In this document: one piece after another, positions 9,835 to 18,638 of the stretch | How positions within the stretch are numbered: position 1 is the first letter of the stretch | How the letters are laid out: each line of letters opens with the position of its first letter | Source of the DNA: Bacteroidales bacterium | GTDB taxonomy: Bacteria > Bacteroidota > Bacteroidia > Bacteroidales > FEN-979 | Length of the DNA: 64,000 bases | Reading direction: 5' to 3' | Assembly: GCA_025355465.1 (NCBI GenBank) | Contig: JANXZO010000044.1 | Span: 1-64,000 of the forward strand | The notes under the pieces: generated by a model | Databases searched by the model: none | The model's input: only the letters and a program-made list of their open reading frames with translations | What the model was told of the DNA's origin: nothing | Program-made: the position numbers and the translations under genes

Positions 9835-11250
9835 TCAAAATTTATTCAACTGATTTTTTATAATAGAATATAACTCCTGCTGATTGATCGGCTTGGCAAT
9901 GTAGTCATCAAATCCCGATTCAAGAAGCTTTTCTTTATCGCCTGCCATGGCATAAGCAGTCTGGGCTACGAATGGAATGGTTTTATACTCCTTCCATTTC
10001 TTTCTGATCTCGTGCATGAGCCGGGTGCCATCCCAGGGAGGGGGTAAGTTAATATCAAACAGCATGATATCGAAAACCTTTCCTTCGGAGAGTGCATTCT
10101 CGATTACACGCAATGTTTCGTCACCATTGGCTGCTGAGACTACAGTGCCAAGTCTTTTGGTCATTTCATACAACACCATCTTATTCATCAGGTCATCCTC
10201 AACAATGAATACATCGAGACCCTGCATGGATTTTGCTTTCTGTTTCCGTTCGATCTCTTTCGGCGACGGTTTGGGCTGCTTTGTACTCTGAACCTTCAGA
10301 AACACAGTGACCACCGTACCCGTTCCCCTGTCACTTTCAATGGTGATATGTCCCTGCATGAGTTCGATCAGGCTCTTTGCAAGCGGGAGTCCAAGGCCCG
10401 CACCCTGCGACTCTTTTGTGTATCCTGTGGTATCATGGCGAAAAGGATCAAAGAGGGTAGGAAGGAAGGCTTCATCAATCCCGATACCAGTATCTTTAAT
10501 TCGAATGGATACCTCATCCTGTTCGCTTAAAAATTCGGTCGAGATATTGACAAATCCCTTCTCCGTGTATTTAACAGCATTTTCGATGATGGCACTCAAA
10601 ACATTTGTCAGGCTTTTTTCGTCGGCAAGGGCCTCGGGAACTTCATTGGCAATAAAATTCAATTTGAGTTTCTGTTCATTTGCCTTGAAGATGAACAACT
10701 GCGTTGCAGTTCCCACAATGGCATTCACATTGCAGGGTTTCAGCGTCAATTGCATGTCGTTGGCCTCTATCCGGCTCATGTCGATGATGTTGTTGAGCAG
10801 ATGGAGCAGTCGGTCGCCACTCTCAGATATGGCTCTTGCATAGTCGAAAAGCTCCTTATTTTCAAGCAATGAAATCTCTGCTTCAAGAAGGCTTGAAAAG
10901 CCAATTATGTTGTTTAATGGAGTTCTGATTTCATGACTGATGTTCGAAAGGAAAGCATTTTTAAGGAAATTGGCTTCTTCGGCACGTTTGAGCGCTTTTT
11001 TCAGAGACAGGTCTAACTTTCCGTGTTCCTTTATTTCTGCCTGAAGCTCATGGGTCTTATCGACTGTCTTCCCCGGTGCAGATTCCTGAAGTCTGTGAAG
11101 TTCCGTGGCGATGCTTTCTGCCGTTGCAGATTTTTCGGCAAGCTGACGGGTTAACTCGCTCCTGGATTTATAAAGGATGGTCAACCGGTAACCAAATACC
11201 GCCAGAAGACCGGTAAGAAGCACAATAAGAATAATATACAGAATTTCCAT
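9835..11250 (-). CDS. Membrane-anchored hybrid histidine kinase (TM-HisKA-HATPase-receiver)
   Basis: One N-terminal transmembrane helix (about 4-25) anchors the protein; there is no periplasmic sensor loop of any size. A coiled coil (about 30-90) leads to HisKA with His106 in SHEIRTPLNN, a HATPase_c domain (about 150-330; DTGIGID, GAGLGLPLAKSL) and a receiver (about 345-470) with VEDD acidic residues, Asp399 in LFDINLP and a Lys in AKPINQ. The receiver has an unusual Pro-rich insertion just after the phosphorylation site (LPPPWDG). It lies 4 bp from the upstream methyltransferase gene and 1 bp from the next kinase, so all three are likely one transcript. Role: signalling tied to the polysaccharide locus; the signal is unknown. 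Confidence 0.85.
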   Translation of the reverse strand: MEILYIILIVLLTGLLAVFGYRLTILYKSRSELTRQLAEKSATAESIATELHRLQESAPGKTVDKTHELQAEIKEHGKLDLSLKKALKRAEEANFLKNAFLSNISHEIRTPLNNIIGFSSLLEAEISLLENKELFDYARAISESGDRLLHLLNNIIDMSRIEANDMQLTLKPCNVNAIVGTATQLFIFKANEQKLKLNFIANEVPEALADEKSLTNVLSAIIENAVKYTEKGFVNISTEFLSEQDEVSIRIKDTGIGIDEAFLPTLFDPFRHDTTGYTKESQGAGLGLPLAKSLIELMQGHITIESDRGTGTVVTVFLKVQSTKQPKPSPKEIERKQKAKSMQGLDVFIVEDDLMNKMVLYEMTKRLGTVVSAANGDETLRVIENALSEGKVFDIMLFDINLPPPWDGTRLMHEIRKKWKEYKTIPFVAQTAYAMAGDKEKLLESGFDDYIAKPINQQELYSIIKNQLNKF

Positions 11251-11254
11251 CAGG

Positions 11255-12061
11255 TTATTTGTAGGCTACATAAAGGTTTTCATCGGGATTGATGGCCAGT
11301 TTTGAGAAATCAACAGGCCATTTATCTTTAGCAGGGTTATGTACGAGTACCCGAAACCCGATTTTCTCAAGGCAGCTTGCATAGTCCTGCCCATAAATAC
11401 GTACATGGTCGAATTGCCCGAAGGCCTCTTCGCGCTCTTCTGGTTTTGTAATTGCAAAGTCCTCGTATGTCTCCTTCAGAATTTTTGAAACGGGTACTTG
11501 CAGAATCGCCCATCCACCGGGTTTGAGGATGCGGTAGATCTCATGCATGGCTTTAGTATCGTCAGGAATATGCTCCAATACATGGTTGCAGATTATAACA
11601 TCGAAATCATCGTCCTTAAAAGGGATGTTGGTAATGTCTATAAGGTTGGTTTTCTGATCATAATAGTAACCTTCAAGGTATTTTACGCCCGCTTTGTATC
11701 TGATGTTCGGGAGGGAGGATAGAAGCGCTCTCAGGCAGCCTTCGGGCGCTACATGAAATACGCTTATTTTTGCCGTGAAGATATTTGTCTTCTCCTGAAG
11801 AAAGAGGTATATAAGCCTGTCCCTGTCAAGGGAGTAGCATCGGGGACAAACATTGTTTTTCCGGTAGCCGGCACCGACGATCTGTTTTTCAAAAAGCACA
11901 GGAAGATCGAAACCTCCCGGTAAAAATTTGCGGAAGCTGTTTTTGCAATATGGGCAGTAATAGGCTGTTCCGGAATAGATCATCGCCTTAACTTTCTGAA
12001 GCCCCCCCCTGAGCTTCTTTCCAAGCCAGAACGGAATGTATTTTTTAAATGGAATGTTCAA
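11255..12061 (-). CDS. Class I SAM-dependent methyltransferase with N-terminal zinc-ribbon-like Cys pairs
   Basis: The 268-residue protein has two CxxC-type pairs near the N-terminus (YYCPYCKNSF and NNVCPRCYSLDRDR) that could bind zinc. A methyltransferase-11-like core follows, with IICNHVLEHIPDD (motif around residue 155) and ILKPGGWAILQVP. The usual glycine-rich SAM loop is replaced by FHVAPEGCLR, a form seen in sugar- and polysaccharide-locus methyltransferases. It sits between the glycosyltransferase run and the two hybrid kinases. It probably methylates a sugar or a lipid-linked intermediate; the substrate cannot be deduced. A TATATTTG box 76 bp upstream suggests that it can start its own transcript with the kinases. 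Confidence 0.78.
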   Translation of the reverse strand: MNIPFKKYIPFWLGKKLRGGLQKVKAMIYSGTAYYCPYCKNSFRKFLPGGFDLPVLFEKQIVGAGYRKNNVCPRCYSLDRDRLIYLFLQEKTNIFTAKISVFHVAPEGCLRALLSSLPNIRYKAGVKYLEGYYYDQKTNLIDITNIPFKDDDFDVIICNHVLEHIPDDTKAMHEIYRILKPGGWAILQVPVSKILKETYEDFAITKPEEREEAFGQFDHVRIYGQDYASCLEKIGFRVLVHNPAKDKWPVDFSKLAINPDENLYVAYK

Positions 12062-12136
12062 GGTTGTTTGATTTAAAGCGGAAAAACAGATGAATTATTT
12101 AATCGGTTAAAGATAGGATAAAAATCTTCGCTTTTG

Positions 12137-12144
12137 CAAATATA
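12137..12144 (-). promoter_or_regulatory. Candidate -7 box upstream of the methyltransferase-kinase genes
   Basis: TATATTTG on the minus strand fits TAnnTTTG and lies in the 101-bp gap after the GT2 stop codon. A start near 12132 would give a 70-nt leader. No clear -33 TTTG at 19 nt. Confidence 0.35.
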
Positions 12145-12162
12145 TTTTCCTTAAACAGCTCA

Positions 12163-13344
12163 TTATCCCCGTTTGGCTCGTTCCCAGTTTACCGATTGCT
12201 TCTTTTTGAGATATCTGAAAAATCCCAGATAAACCGCATAATTCATAATGAAAAAATAGTAAGGGACAAAGAATATTTTGGATTTCAGATGTTTTGATTC
12301 GAGGAACCAACCGAGCAGCGCCATAAAATAAAAAGCCACCTGTCCCCAGAATAACCACGAATAAATGGTTGTGAAATCGATGAACCTGCCGTGAATGCAA
12401 AGCATGAAACTGGCAGTAAACATCAAAAGTAACCCGACCGGAGCAAGGGTCCAGCGCAATACCCGATGCGAAATATACTGGAATGAGAGCACACCGAATT
12501 TGAATGGGTTCAGCAGCTCTTTCAGCCGGACAATGGATTGGATGCCTCCGGCAGAGATCCTGATTTTTCGCTTTAATTCCTCCCTTACGCTGGCGGATGG
12601 ATTTTCGATTGCATAGGCTTCAGGATCGTACTGAATTGTGTACCCAAGCATTGCAATGCGCAGCGAGATGATGAAGTCGTCGAGCAATGTATCTGTTTCA
12701 ACAGGCTGGTAAAGTGCTGTTCTTACGGCAAATAGTTCCCCGGCGGCTCCAACAACAGAGTATAGTTCTGCGTCCAGTCTTTTCAGTGAGGATTCATACT
12801 TCCAATAAATGCCCTCAGTGGCAGCTGCGGTATCTTTCCCGAAAATTCGCTTCTCTCCAGAAACACAACCTACTTTTTCATCGGCAAACATCCTCACGAT
12901 CCTGCGAATAGATTCCTTTCCCAACATCGTATTACCGTCGGAAAAAATGACGATCGGGGTGTTAACGAATTTCATCCCACGGTTCATGGCTGCCACTTTT
13001 CCAGCCCGGTCCGGCAAATGATGAACCTCAACCTTGGGATAATTTTTCAGGAGGTCAGGCGTTCCATCATCTGAGCCATCAGTGACCCAAAGATACCGCA
13101 CCTTGTCTTCCGGGTAGTCGAGCGCAAATGAATTCGCCATTTTCGCGGCAATGAACTCCTTCTCATTAAATGCAGTAACAAAAAGTGTAACCTCGGGTTC
13201 AAAATTGGCTTCAGTTTTATATTTTATTGCAGGGCCGACAAGCCTTTTCAGTTTTACCAGGGTGTACAGCAGGATTCCATAGCCAATATAGGAGTAGAAG
13301 ACCAGGAATGCGAAGACCCAGAAGATGATTTCCAAGGTTAACAT
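12163..13344 (-). CDS. Membrane glycosyltransferase family 2
   Basis: The 393-residue protein has an N-terminal transmembrane helix (about 5-28), a GT2 catalytic domain (about 48-290) and about three C-terminal helices (about 300-375). GT2 signatures are VTAFNEKEFI, VTDGSDDGTPDLL, the DxN-type FSDGNTML metal site and DDFIISLRIAMLGY, with a basic RKIRISAG segment before the membrane helices. This topology is that of processive or lipid-substrate GT2 enzymes (hyaluronan/cellulose-synthase-like and ICA-like). It is in the polysaccharide locus just downstream of a PIG-L deacetylase. It likely adds a sugar on the cytoplasmic membrane face; donor and acceptor are unknown. Confidence 0.85.
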   Translation of the reverse strand: MLTLEIIFWVFAFLVFYSYIGYGILLYTLVKLKRLVGPAIKYKTEANFEPEVTLFVTAFNEKEFIAAKMANSFALDYPEDKVRYLWVTDGSDDGTPDLLKNYPKVEVHHLPDRAGKVAAMNRGMKFVNTPIVIFSDGNTMLGKESIRRIVRMFADEKVGCVSGEKRIFGKDTAAATEGIYWKYESSLKRLDAELYSVVGAAGELFAVRTALYQPVETDTLLDDFIISLRIAMLGYTIQYDPEAYAIENPSASVREELKRKIRISAGGIQSIVRLKELLNPFKFGVLSFQYISHRVLRWTLAPVGLLLMFTASFMLCIHGRFIDFTTIYSWLFWGQVAFYFMALLGWFLESKHLKSKIFFVPYYFFIMNYAVYLGFFRYLKKKQSVNWERAKRG

Positions 13345-13398
13345 GAAAACATATTAAATCATTAAAGAACAGGTCTGAACACAGTCCAAAATGTCGCT

Positions 13399-14040
13399 TC
13401 AGCGAATAATTTGTTTGACCGCCTCGAAGGCTTCTGCATATTCGCAATTACATTGACTACCCCTGAATTCTGCCGAGGATCTCATGCCGACCATGATCTT
13501 CTTCTGATACCTGCCAACGATCTGGCTTTCATGCGCCAGAACGGACCTCTCTTTAATGTCATAATAGCTGGAAATATCGACATAATAGTTGGCTTCAGAA
13601 AATATTTTGCCTACCCTTGGATAAGGTACTTGTTCATACAGAAAGATTTTATCCACATACCGGGCAGCGGCAAATACACTTTTCAGGGTATTGATATGAT
13701 CCTGATGCGAATCGCCATTCCAGTGGGTGTAGATGACATCGACTTGTAAGCTTTTTATCACCTTCTCTATGGCAAAAATAGAGGTTCTGTCAAAAGGTAC
13801 GCACTGGTCGAGAAAATCAAGGAGGATAAGGTCGGCTCCGATGATCTTAGCGGCCTCCTCCGACTCCTTTTTCCTGACCTCCTTTGTGTCTACGATTTCA
13901 TAATTGATATTCATACTATCGCTGCAAGTCATATGCATGATGGTTACTTTGTCACCCTCTTTGATATGTCTGGCAAGCGTTCCGGCACATCCGAATTCAA
14001 CATCATCAGGATGGGCTCCAATGGCTAAAACGTTACTCAT
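13399..14040 (-). CDS. PIG-L family deacetylase
   Basis: The 213-residue protein begins with the diagnostic AIGAHPDDVEFGCAGT motif (His8, Asp10 and Asp11 at the metal and catalytic site) and carries GDSHQDHINT in the middle, the second metal-ligand His region. PIG-L/LmbE enzymes remove N-acetyl groups from GlcNAc-type sugars using zinc. Its start overlaps the stop of the WbqC-family gene by 8 bp, a sign of translational coupling. In this locus it probably deacetylates an amino sugar during polysaccharide precursor synthesis, perhaps to allow a different N-acylation by the hexapeptide transferase nearby; that coupling is inference. Confidence 0.85.
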   Translation of the reverse strand: MSNVLAIGAHPDDVEFGCAGTLARHIKEGDKVTIMHMTCSDSMNINYEIVDTKEVRKKESEEAAKIIGADLILLDFLDQCVPFDRTSIFAIEKVIKSLQVDVIYTHWNGDSHQDHINTLKSVFAAARYVDKIFLYEQVPYPRVGKIFSEANYYVDISSYYDIKERSVLAHESQIVGRYQKKIMVGMRSSAEFRGSQCNCEYAEAFEAVKQIIR

Positions 14041-14653
14041 GGCTTATGGCGTTAAGTGTAATTTCACTGTATCCGAAAATGTATTCAAGGATTGTATGAT
14101 AATTGGGGACGGTTGCACTGAAATATTCAATGGAGATCTTATTTTTGAGAAATGTCTCTTCATCAAGATACTCCCTTCCAAACTGGCCGGATATGTAATG
14201 GTCGGCCTTGACCTCCTTTAATATATTGAGTATCAGATCTGATTTTGCCCCGTCCACATTCAGTGTTGAGGCCATGATCATTGGAACTTTGATATTTAAC
14301 TTTTCGCGACAAAAATGGAGCGCCTTCATATTAATATCAACGAGTTTTTCTCCATCATAAATTTCGCTGAAATCATACTTATACCGCATTTTCAGTTTGG
14401 TAAGCAACTTCTTTTTCCAGAGTGCCTCTGGTGCCACGAGCACTTCGCTGAAATCTTTGTTGTGGGCCTTCGATTCGACGGTAACTGTGAAAAAGCTTTT
14501 ATTGTTGTTTTCATCCGTGAACCAGTTTCTGTTTCCCCAGTAGTTCTTACGGTAATGAACATTATCGAGCACAACAAAAAGGTCGGCTTTATACATCTTC
14601 TGGAAAAACCCGAGATAGGGAAAGTGCTCAGGCTGATGAATGGTTACGTTCAT
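14033..14653 (-). CDS. WbqC family protein
   Basis: The 206-residue product shows the WbqC-like opening VTIHQPEHFPYLGFFQKM, followed by FVVLDNVHYRKNYWGNRNW and a C-terminal part with SGQFGREYLDE. WbqC-like proteins occur in O-antigen and capsule loci and are proposed to act in amino-sugar or sugar N-modification steps; their exact activity is poorly defined. It overlaps the PIG-L deacetylase by 8 bp and follows a GT2 gene after 7 bp. The pairing with a deacetylase suggests that the two modify the same nucleotide-sugar or lipid-linked sugar. Confidence 0.8.
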   Translation of the reverse strand: MNVTIHQPEHFPYLGFFQKMYKADLFVVLDNVHYRKNYWGNRNWFTDENNNKSFFTVTVESKAHNKDFSEVLVAPEALWKKKLLTKLKMRYKYDFSEIYDGEKLVDINMKALHFCREKLNIKVPMIMASTLNVDGAKSDLILNILKEVKADHYISGQFGREYLDEETFLKNKISIEYFSATVPNYHTILEYIFGYSEITLNAISHE

Positions 14654-14660
14654 GGCTATT

Positions 14661-15539
14661 TTATTCGTTAGGTTCTAAAAGATTGTCCTCCTTGTCTCTG
14701 TAGCCCTTTTTGGCCGGTGTAAAATAGATTTGAATCCGTTTCGACTCCTTGGCAATTTTTCGTCCTATCATTCCAAACAGGTTTCCCTGGTCATCAAGCG
14801 ACCGCGTGGTTGTCCAGATGCGCGACCTGCGGGTATTTATGAAGGCAATTTTTCCATGCTGGGTCAGGGCATAAGCCATGGAGCCATCTTCGCCTCTTTT
14901 GACTCTTGTATACCAGCCAATTTTCCGGCCCAGTTCCATGGGAATGCCAAAACTCCCGCCTCCAACACTTAGCTCCGGGCGGTTGATGCGACGCAGGATC
15001 AGTGAAAAGTCGCGGATTATTTCGTAAACAGCAAGTGTTAACCGCCCCTTGTTGTTTGTAGGAATGTAGGAATCTACGCTGTAAACCGCCGAAACACCCT
15101 CTTTTTCAAAAGCTTTGGCAAATTCAGAAGCCCATGTAGGTGGATACAGGCAATCTGCATCGGTACAAAGGTAATACTTGCCTTTCCCGAGGTCCATGGC
15201 CGCCTGACGGGCGTGACCGATGCCCTGGCTTGTAGCCAGAACCGAGAATGCACCACAACGATCGAGCAGTTCCTGGGTGCGGTCGGTTGAATTATTGTTG
15301 GAAACAATTACCCTGATGGGAAAAGCGGTCTCCTGTTCTGCCAGGGATGATAAGCAACTCAGGATATTTTTCTCCTCATTATATGCAATAACCCCGATGG
15401 TGAGGAAGGCATCTTCTGCCTTTTTATCTTTCAGGCCTGCTCGAATCCGTTCGAATACCTCCTCTGGAATGTCATCGATATTGTCGAATCGGACCAGGTT
15501 TCTTTTTACCCATTCTGGAACACGAAATTCTGGAATCAT
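14661..15539 (-). CDS. Glycosyltransferase family 2
   Basis: The 292-residue soluble protein has GT2 features: TIGVIAYNEEKNI, VSNNNSTDRTQELL, a metal site CTDADCLYP and GEDGSMAYALTQHGK. About 45 residues precede the catalytic fold, and no transmembrane helix is evident. It is in the middle of the polysaccharide locus between the hexapeptide acyltransferase and WbqC. It probably transfers a sugar from a nucleotide donor to the lipid-linked repeat unit; specificity cannot be called. Confidence 0.83.
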   Translation of the reverse strand: MIPEFRVPEWVKRNLVRFDNIDDIPEEVFERIRAGLKDKKAEDAFLTIGVIAYNEEKNILSCLSSLAEQETAFPIRVIVSNNNSTDRTQELLDRCGAFSVLATSQGIGHARQAAMDLGKGKYYLCTDADCLYPPTWASEFAKAFEKEGVSAVYSVDSYIPTNNKGRLTLAVYEIIRDFSLILRRINRPELSVGGGSFGIPMELGRKIGWYTRVKRGEDGSMAYALTQHGKIAFINTRRSRIWTTTRSLDDQGNLFGMIGRKIAKESKRIQIYFTPAKKGYRDKEDNLLEPNE

Positions 15540-15560
15540 TTGAAAAACAATTTATTAAAT

Positions 15561-16190
15561 TTATGATTTAACGACATTGACACGCTGCCATTGCTTCGTT
15601 GCCGGGTCATATTGTTTAACGATTTTTGCCGGGTTTCCGAGTGCAAGGGAATAGGGAGGGATGTTTTTGGTTACTACAGCACCTGCTGCAACAACACTGT
15701 GTTTGCCAACGGTGATTCCGGCAAGGACAACACAATTGGCACTCAGCCATACCTCATCTTCAATTACGACCGGAGCCGTAGAAACACCCTGTTTTGTAAT
15801 CGGCTTCGAAACATCTTCATAATTATGGTTTAAGCCGGCGATTACCACTCCCTGTGCAAGGATCACATCATTGCCGATCTTCACGGGCCCAATCAGCGTG
15901 CAGCCAAGACCAATCCGGGTGCGATCACCGATATAGATATCCCCAACGCCGTTATTGATCACCGTAAAATCTTCCACTGTTGAATTATCACCGAGGTAAA
16001 ACCTATTAAATGGTAATACGTCCATTCGTGTCCTCCTTCGGATCAGTGCATTTTTACCACGGTGGTGATAAAATGGATTTACAAACCATGTCACCCACAT
16101 TCTCGGTCTTGCCTGGTTTTTAGGCATAAGGAGCCACAAGGTAAGTTTTTTTAAACCCGGGTCTGATTTGATTTTTGAAACAATACTCAT
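15561..16190 (-). CDS. Left-handed beta-helix (hexapeptide) acyltransferase
   Basis: Hexapeptide repeats run from about residue 60 (LGDNSTVEDFTVI, IYIGDRTRIGLGCTLI, VKIGNDVILAQGVVI) to a WcaF/CatB-type end (VWLSANCVVLAGITVG, ALGNPAKIVKQY). The catalytic His is probably in GLNHNYEDV. Such enzymes O- or N-acetylate sugars of capsules and O-antigens. I chose the ATG at 16190 (MSIVSKIKSD, 209 residues). The longer reading from 16223 would overlap the upstream glycosyltransferase by 22 bp and adds 11 residues that do not look conserved. The role in the locus is decorating the polysaccharide repeat. Confidence 0.83.
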   Translation of the reverse strand: MSIVSKIKSDPGLKKLTLWLLMPKNQARPRMWVTWFVNPFYHHRGKNALIRRRTRMDVLPFNRFYLGDNSTVEDFTVINNGVGDIYIGDRTRIGLGCTLIGPVKIGNDVILAQGVVIAGLNHNYEDVSKPITKQGVSTAPVVIEDEVWLSANCVVLAGITVGKHSVVAAGAVVTKNIPPYSLALGNPAKIVKQYDPATKQWQRVNVVKS

Positions 16191-16201
16191 GTTTTCATAG
16201 T

Positions 16202-17413
16202 TTAGCGCTGCCGTTGTAAACAAATCTCCACCACTTTGCCTATTTCTTCGATATTGTTCTCCCAGGAATGCGTCATGGCATATTTTTGGCGAGATTCTGC
16301 CACGGCGGGAGAGTTCTCACTCAATGCGCGGAGGATCATAAGCCGGAACTCCTCTTCTTCAGAGGCAAGGTAAACATAATCTTTAAAGTACTCCATTGCA
16401 ATAGTTTTTGTGGCTACAACCGGTTTGCCCATAATCAGGTATTCATCTATTTTCCGGGGATAGTTACCAAGGGTAACCTCGTTAACAACCTGCGGATTTA
16501 TGGCCACATCAAAGAAATTGACATAGGATGGGAGTTCTGACTCCGTCTTCGGTCCGAGGAAAATTACATTGGGAAGAAGGTGAATTTTGCTGCTGAGGAA
16601 AGTGGCATCTTCCGGTCCGACAAGTAAAAATCCTATTTCGGGTAATCCTTTTGCAAGATAGATCAGAAGGTTTAGATCGATGCGCAAACTTCTTAGCACT
16701 CCAAGGTAACCGACGATCGATTTGAATTTACTTTTTAAGGCAATTACGCTTTCAGGCAAGGGCTTAACCTGAGAATGGTTAAATAGCGCGATGTCACATC
16801 CCTGTCCAACGAAATAGCAATGGGGAGAAAACTCCCTGGCATACTCCGCAAGTGACTCCGAGTTGGTAATTACGGCATTGGCCTTTTTGATTATTTGTGC
16901 CTCAATCCGTGTTCCTTGTTTTTTATAATAGTCGGTGGCTACTATATTATCACGGATATAATACAGAAAAAGTGAAGGCTTTATCAATTCAGGCAGGGAG
17001 AGACTCCGATAGAAATCACTGTCTGTTAAAAGAATAAAATTGCTGAATCCCAGATGTTTAATAGCCAGGTTAATTTGTGTCGCAAAGCGCCTGCCATTGA
17101 TCTTGTTCAGGAAATCAAAAATCAGGGAGGAATCTATCCGGTTTATCGACTCAAGGGTGGTTCCGGGCGTGAACACCCAAAGGTTTTCTTCGACCTTTTC
17201 AAGTTGCAACTCCCGCTTATGTTTAGCGTTCAGAAATGCCTTAACTTTTGGTTCGTTGCGTTGCCTGATAAGGGTGGCACGGTCGTAAGCGTAATTGACA
17301 AAAAGGACCCGGTTATTTTTTGCAAGTGTTCTCGCAATATTTGCAATATTGCTGCCGAGTTTGAAATTCCAGGATTGCAGTCCCGTAATTACGATATCCC
17401 AATTCTTTTGCAT
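16202..17413 (-). CDS. Glycosyltransferase (GT4-like), paralogue of the upstream gene
   Basis: The 403-residue protein opens with DIVITGLQSWNFKLGSN and ends with a GT-B type C-terminal half: IVGYLGVLRS, LLVGPEDATF, NVIFLGPK, DVAINPQ, PRKIDEYLIMGKPVVATKT. That is the nucleotide-sugar binding layout of family 4-like enzymes. It shares most blocks with the next gene upstream (17438-18628), so the two are tandem duplicates that have diverged, probably for two different linkages. The gap between them is 24 bp. It acts in the cytoplasm on the lipid-linked repeat unit. Confidence 0.82.
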   Translation of the reverse strand: MQKNWDIVITGLQSWNFKLGSNIANIARTLAKNNRVLFVNYAYDRATLIRQRNEPKVKAFLNAKHKRELQLEKVEENLWVFTPGTTLESINRIDSSLIFDFLNKINGRRFATQINLAIKHLGFSNFILLTDSDFYRSLSLPELIKPSLFLYYIRDNIVATDYYKKQGTRIEAQIIKKANAVITNSESLAEYAREFSPHCYFVGQGCDIALFNHSQVKPLPESVIALKSKFKSIVGYLGVLRSLRIDLNLLIYLAKGLPEIGFLLVGPEDATFLSSKIHLLPNVIFLGPKTESELPSYVNFFDVAINPQVVNEVTLGNYPRKIDEYLIMGKPVVATKTIAMEYFKDYVYLASEEEEFRLMILRALSENSPAVAESRQKYAMTHSWENNIEEIGKVVEICLQRQR

Positions 17414-17437
17414 CTTTTCTGGAGGTTAGTATCAACA

Positions 17438-18628
17438 CTACTTCTTCAATTCTAAGGCATGCCTGTATATTTTGCCAACAAATATCTCAAAACTATGGGA
17501 TTCAGCAATTTCATTTCTTCTTTCTTCCCAATCCGGACTGTTTTCGCGAAGCGCCAGTTCGATCAAGGTGACATATTCCTCATAATTTCCCGCCAGGTAG
17601 GTGATATCCTCGAAGTATGTCATAAATGCTGTTCTTGTTGCCACTACGGGTTTGCCCATTGCAAGATATTCATCGATTTTAAGCGGGTAATTAACATCGG
17701 TAATTGGATTGACAGCCTGCGGATTCAGCGCTACATCGAATGATTTAATATAGCCCGGAAGTGAGTTGGCGTTCTTTCTTCCCAAAAACAGCACGTTTGG
17801 CAAAGAATGCAGTTCCGAATGAATGAAATCCCGATCTTCCGGTCCTACCAAAACCAACATCCAGTCAGGCCTTGCTTTGGCAACATAAACCAATATCCCA
17901 ATGTCCAGTCTGATCGTTGTGAGTGTGCCAGTATATCCGATAACAGGCCGTCTGATCCCCTTAGCGTCATCAGGAATTACCAAAGTCTCATCATCATGAT
18001 AGAGCGACAGATCGCACCCCTGGCCGATCATAAAGGAGTTAGGGTTGTGTTTTCGTGCGAACTCGCAGAAAAAATCCGAGTTTGCGACTGCAAGATCAGC
18101 TTTGGCGATTAGTTTCGGTTCATGAATGGTGCCATGCTTCTGGTGATAATTCACCAGGGTCACAGCATCACGGAGAAGATAGATAAACAGGTCGGGTTTC
18201 AATAGCTCTTTCAAATAAAATCCGATGAGCATGCTGTTATCATCCAGAATTATAAAATTTTTAAACCCAAGTCGGCTTATGCCCCCACGAATTTTTGAAG
18301 CAAATCGCCGCTCATTAACTTTATTGAAAAAGTCGAATAACCAGGGAGAGTTGATCCAGTTTATCGATTCAAGTACCGTTTTTGGATAGAGGACCCACAG
18401 GGTAGGAGAGATCTGTACGAGGTCGGGTTCAAGTCCCTTGTTGATTCGAAGCCGTTTGGCTACCTCGGGTGTATTCTTTTTCTGAAGGACGAGTTTACGA
18501 TTAAGCGGTGGATTCACAAACAGGACCCTGTTCTTTTTCGATATTTCAATGGCGGTATACCGGCAGGTACTTCCCATGTTAATATCCCACGATTGTAATC
18601 CGAAAACAATAAAGTCCCTGTCTTCCAT
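17438..18628 (-). CDS. Glycosyltransferase (GT4-like), tandem paralogue
   Basis: The start is set at the ATG at 18628 (MEDRDFIVFGLQSWDINMG), which aligns with the start of its paralogue. The longer frame from 18694 would overlap the upstream gene by 56 bp. C-terminal GT-B blocks are PVIGYTGTLTTIRLD, VLVGPEDRDF, NVLFLGRK, DVALNPQAVNPI and PLKIDEYLAMGKPVVATRT. The roughly 396-residue length matches the paralogue. It is in the glycosyltransferase run of the polysaccharide locus and probably adds one sugar to the repeat unit. Confidence 0.82.
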   Translation of the reverse strand: MEDRDFIVFGLQSWDINMGSTCRYTAIEISKKNRVLFVNPPLNRKLVLQKKNTPEVAKRLRINKGLEPDLVQISPTLWVLYPKTVLESINWINSPWLFDFFNKVNERRFASKIRGGISRLGFKNFIILDDNSMLIGFYLKELLKPDLFIYLLRDAVTLVNYHQKHGTIHEPKLIAKADLAVANSDFFCEFARKHNPNSFMIGQGCDLSLYHDDETLVIPDDAKGIRRPVIGYTGTLTTIRLDIGILVYVAKARPDWMLVLVGPEDRDFIHSELHSLPNVLFLGRKNANSLPGYIKSFDVALNPQAVNPITDVNYPLKIDEYLAMGKPVVATRTAFMTYFEDITYLAGNYEEYVTLIELALRENSPDWEERRNEIAESHSFEIFVGKIYRHALELKK

Positions 18629-18638
18629 AAGTAATGAC

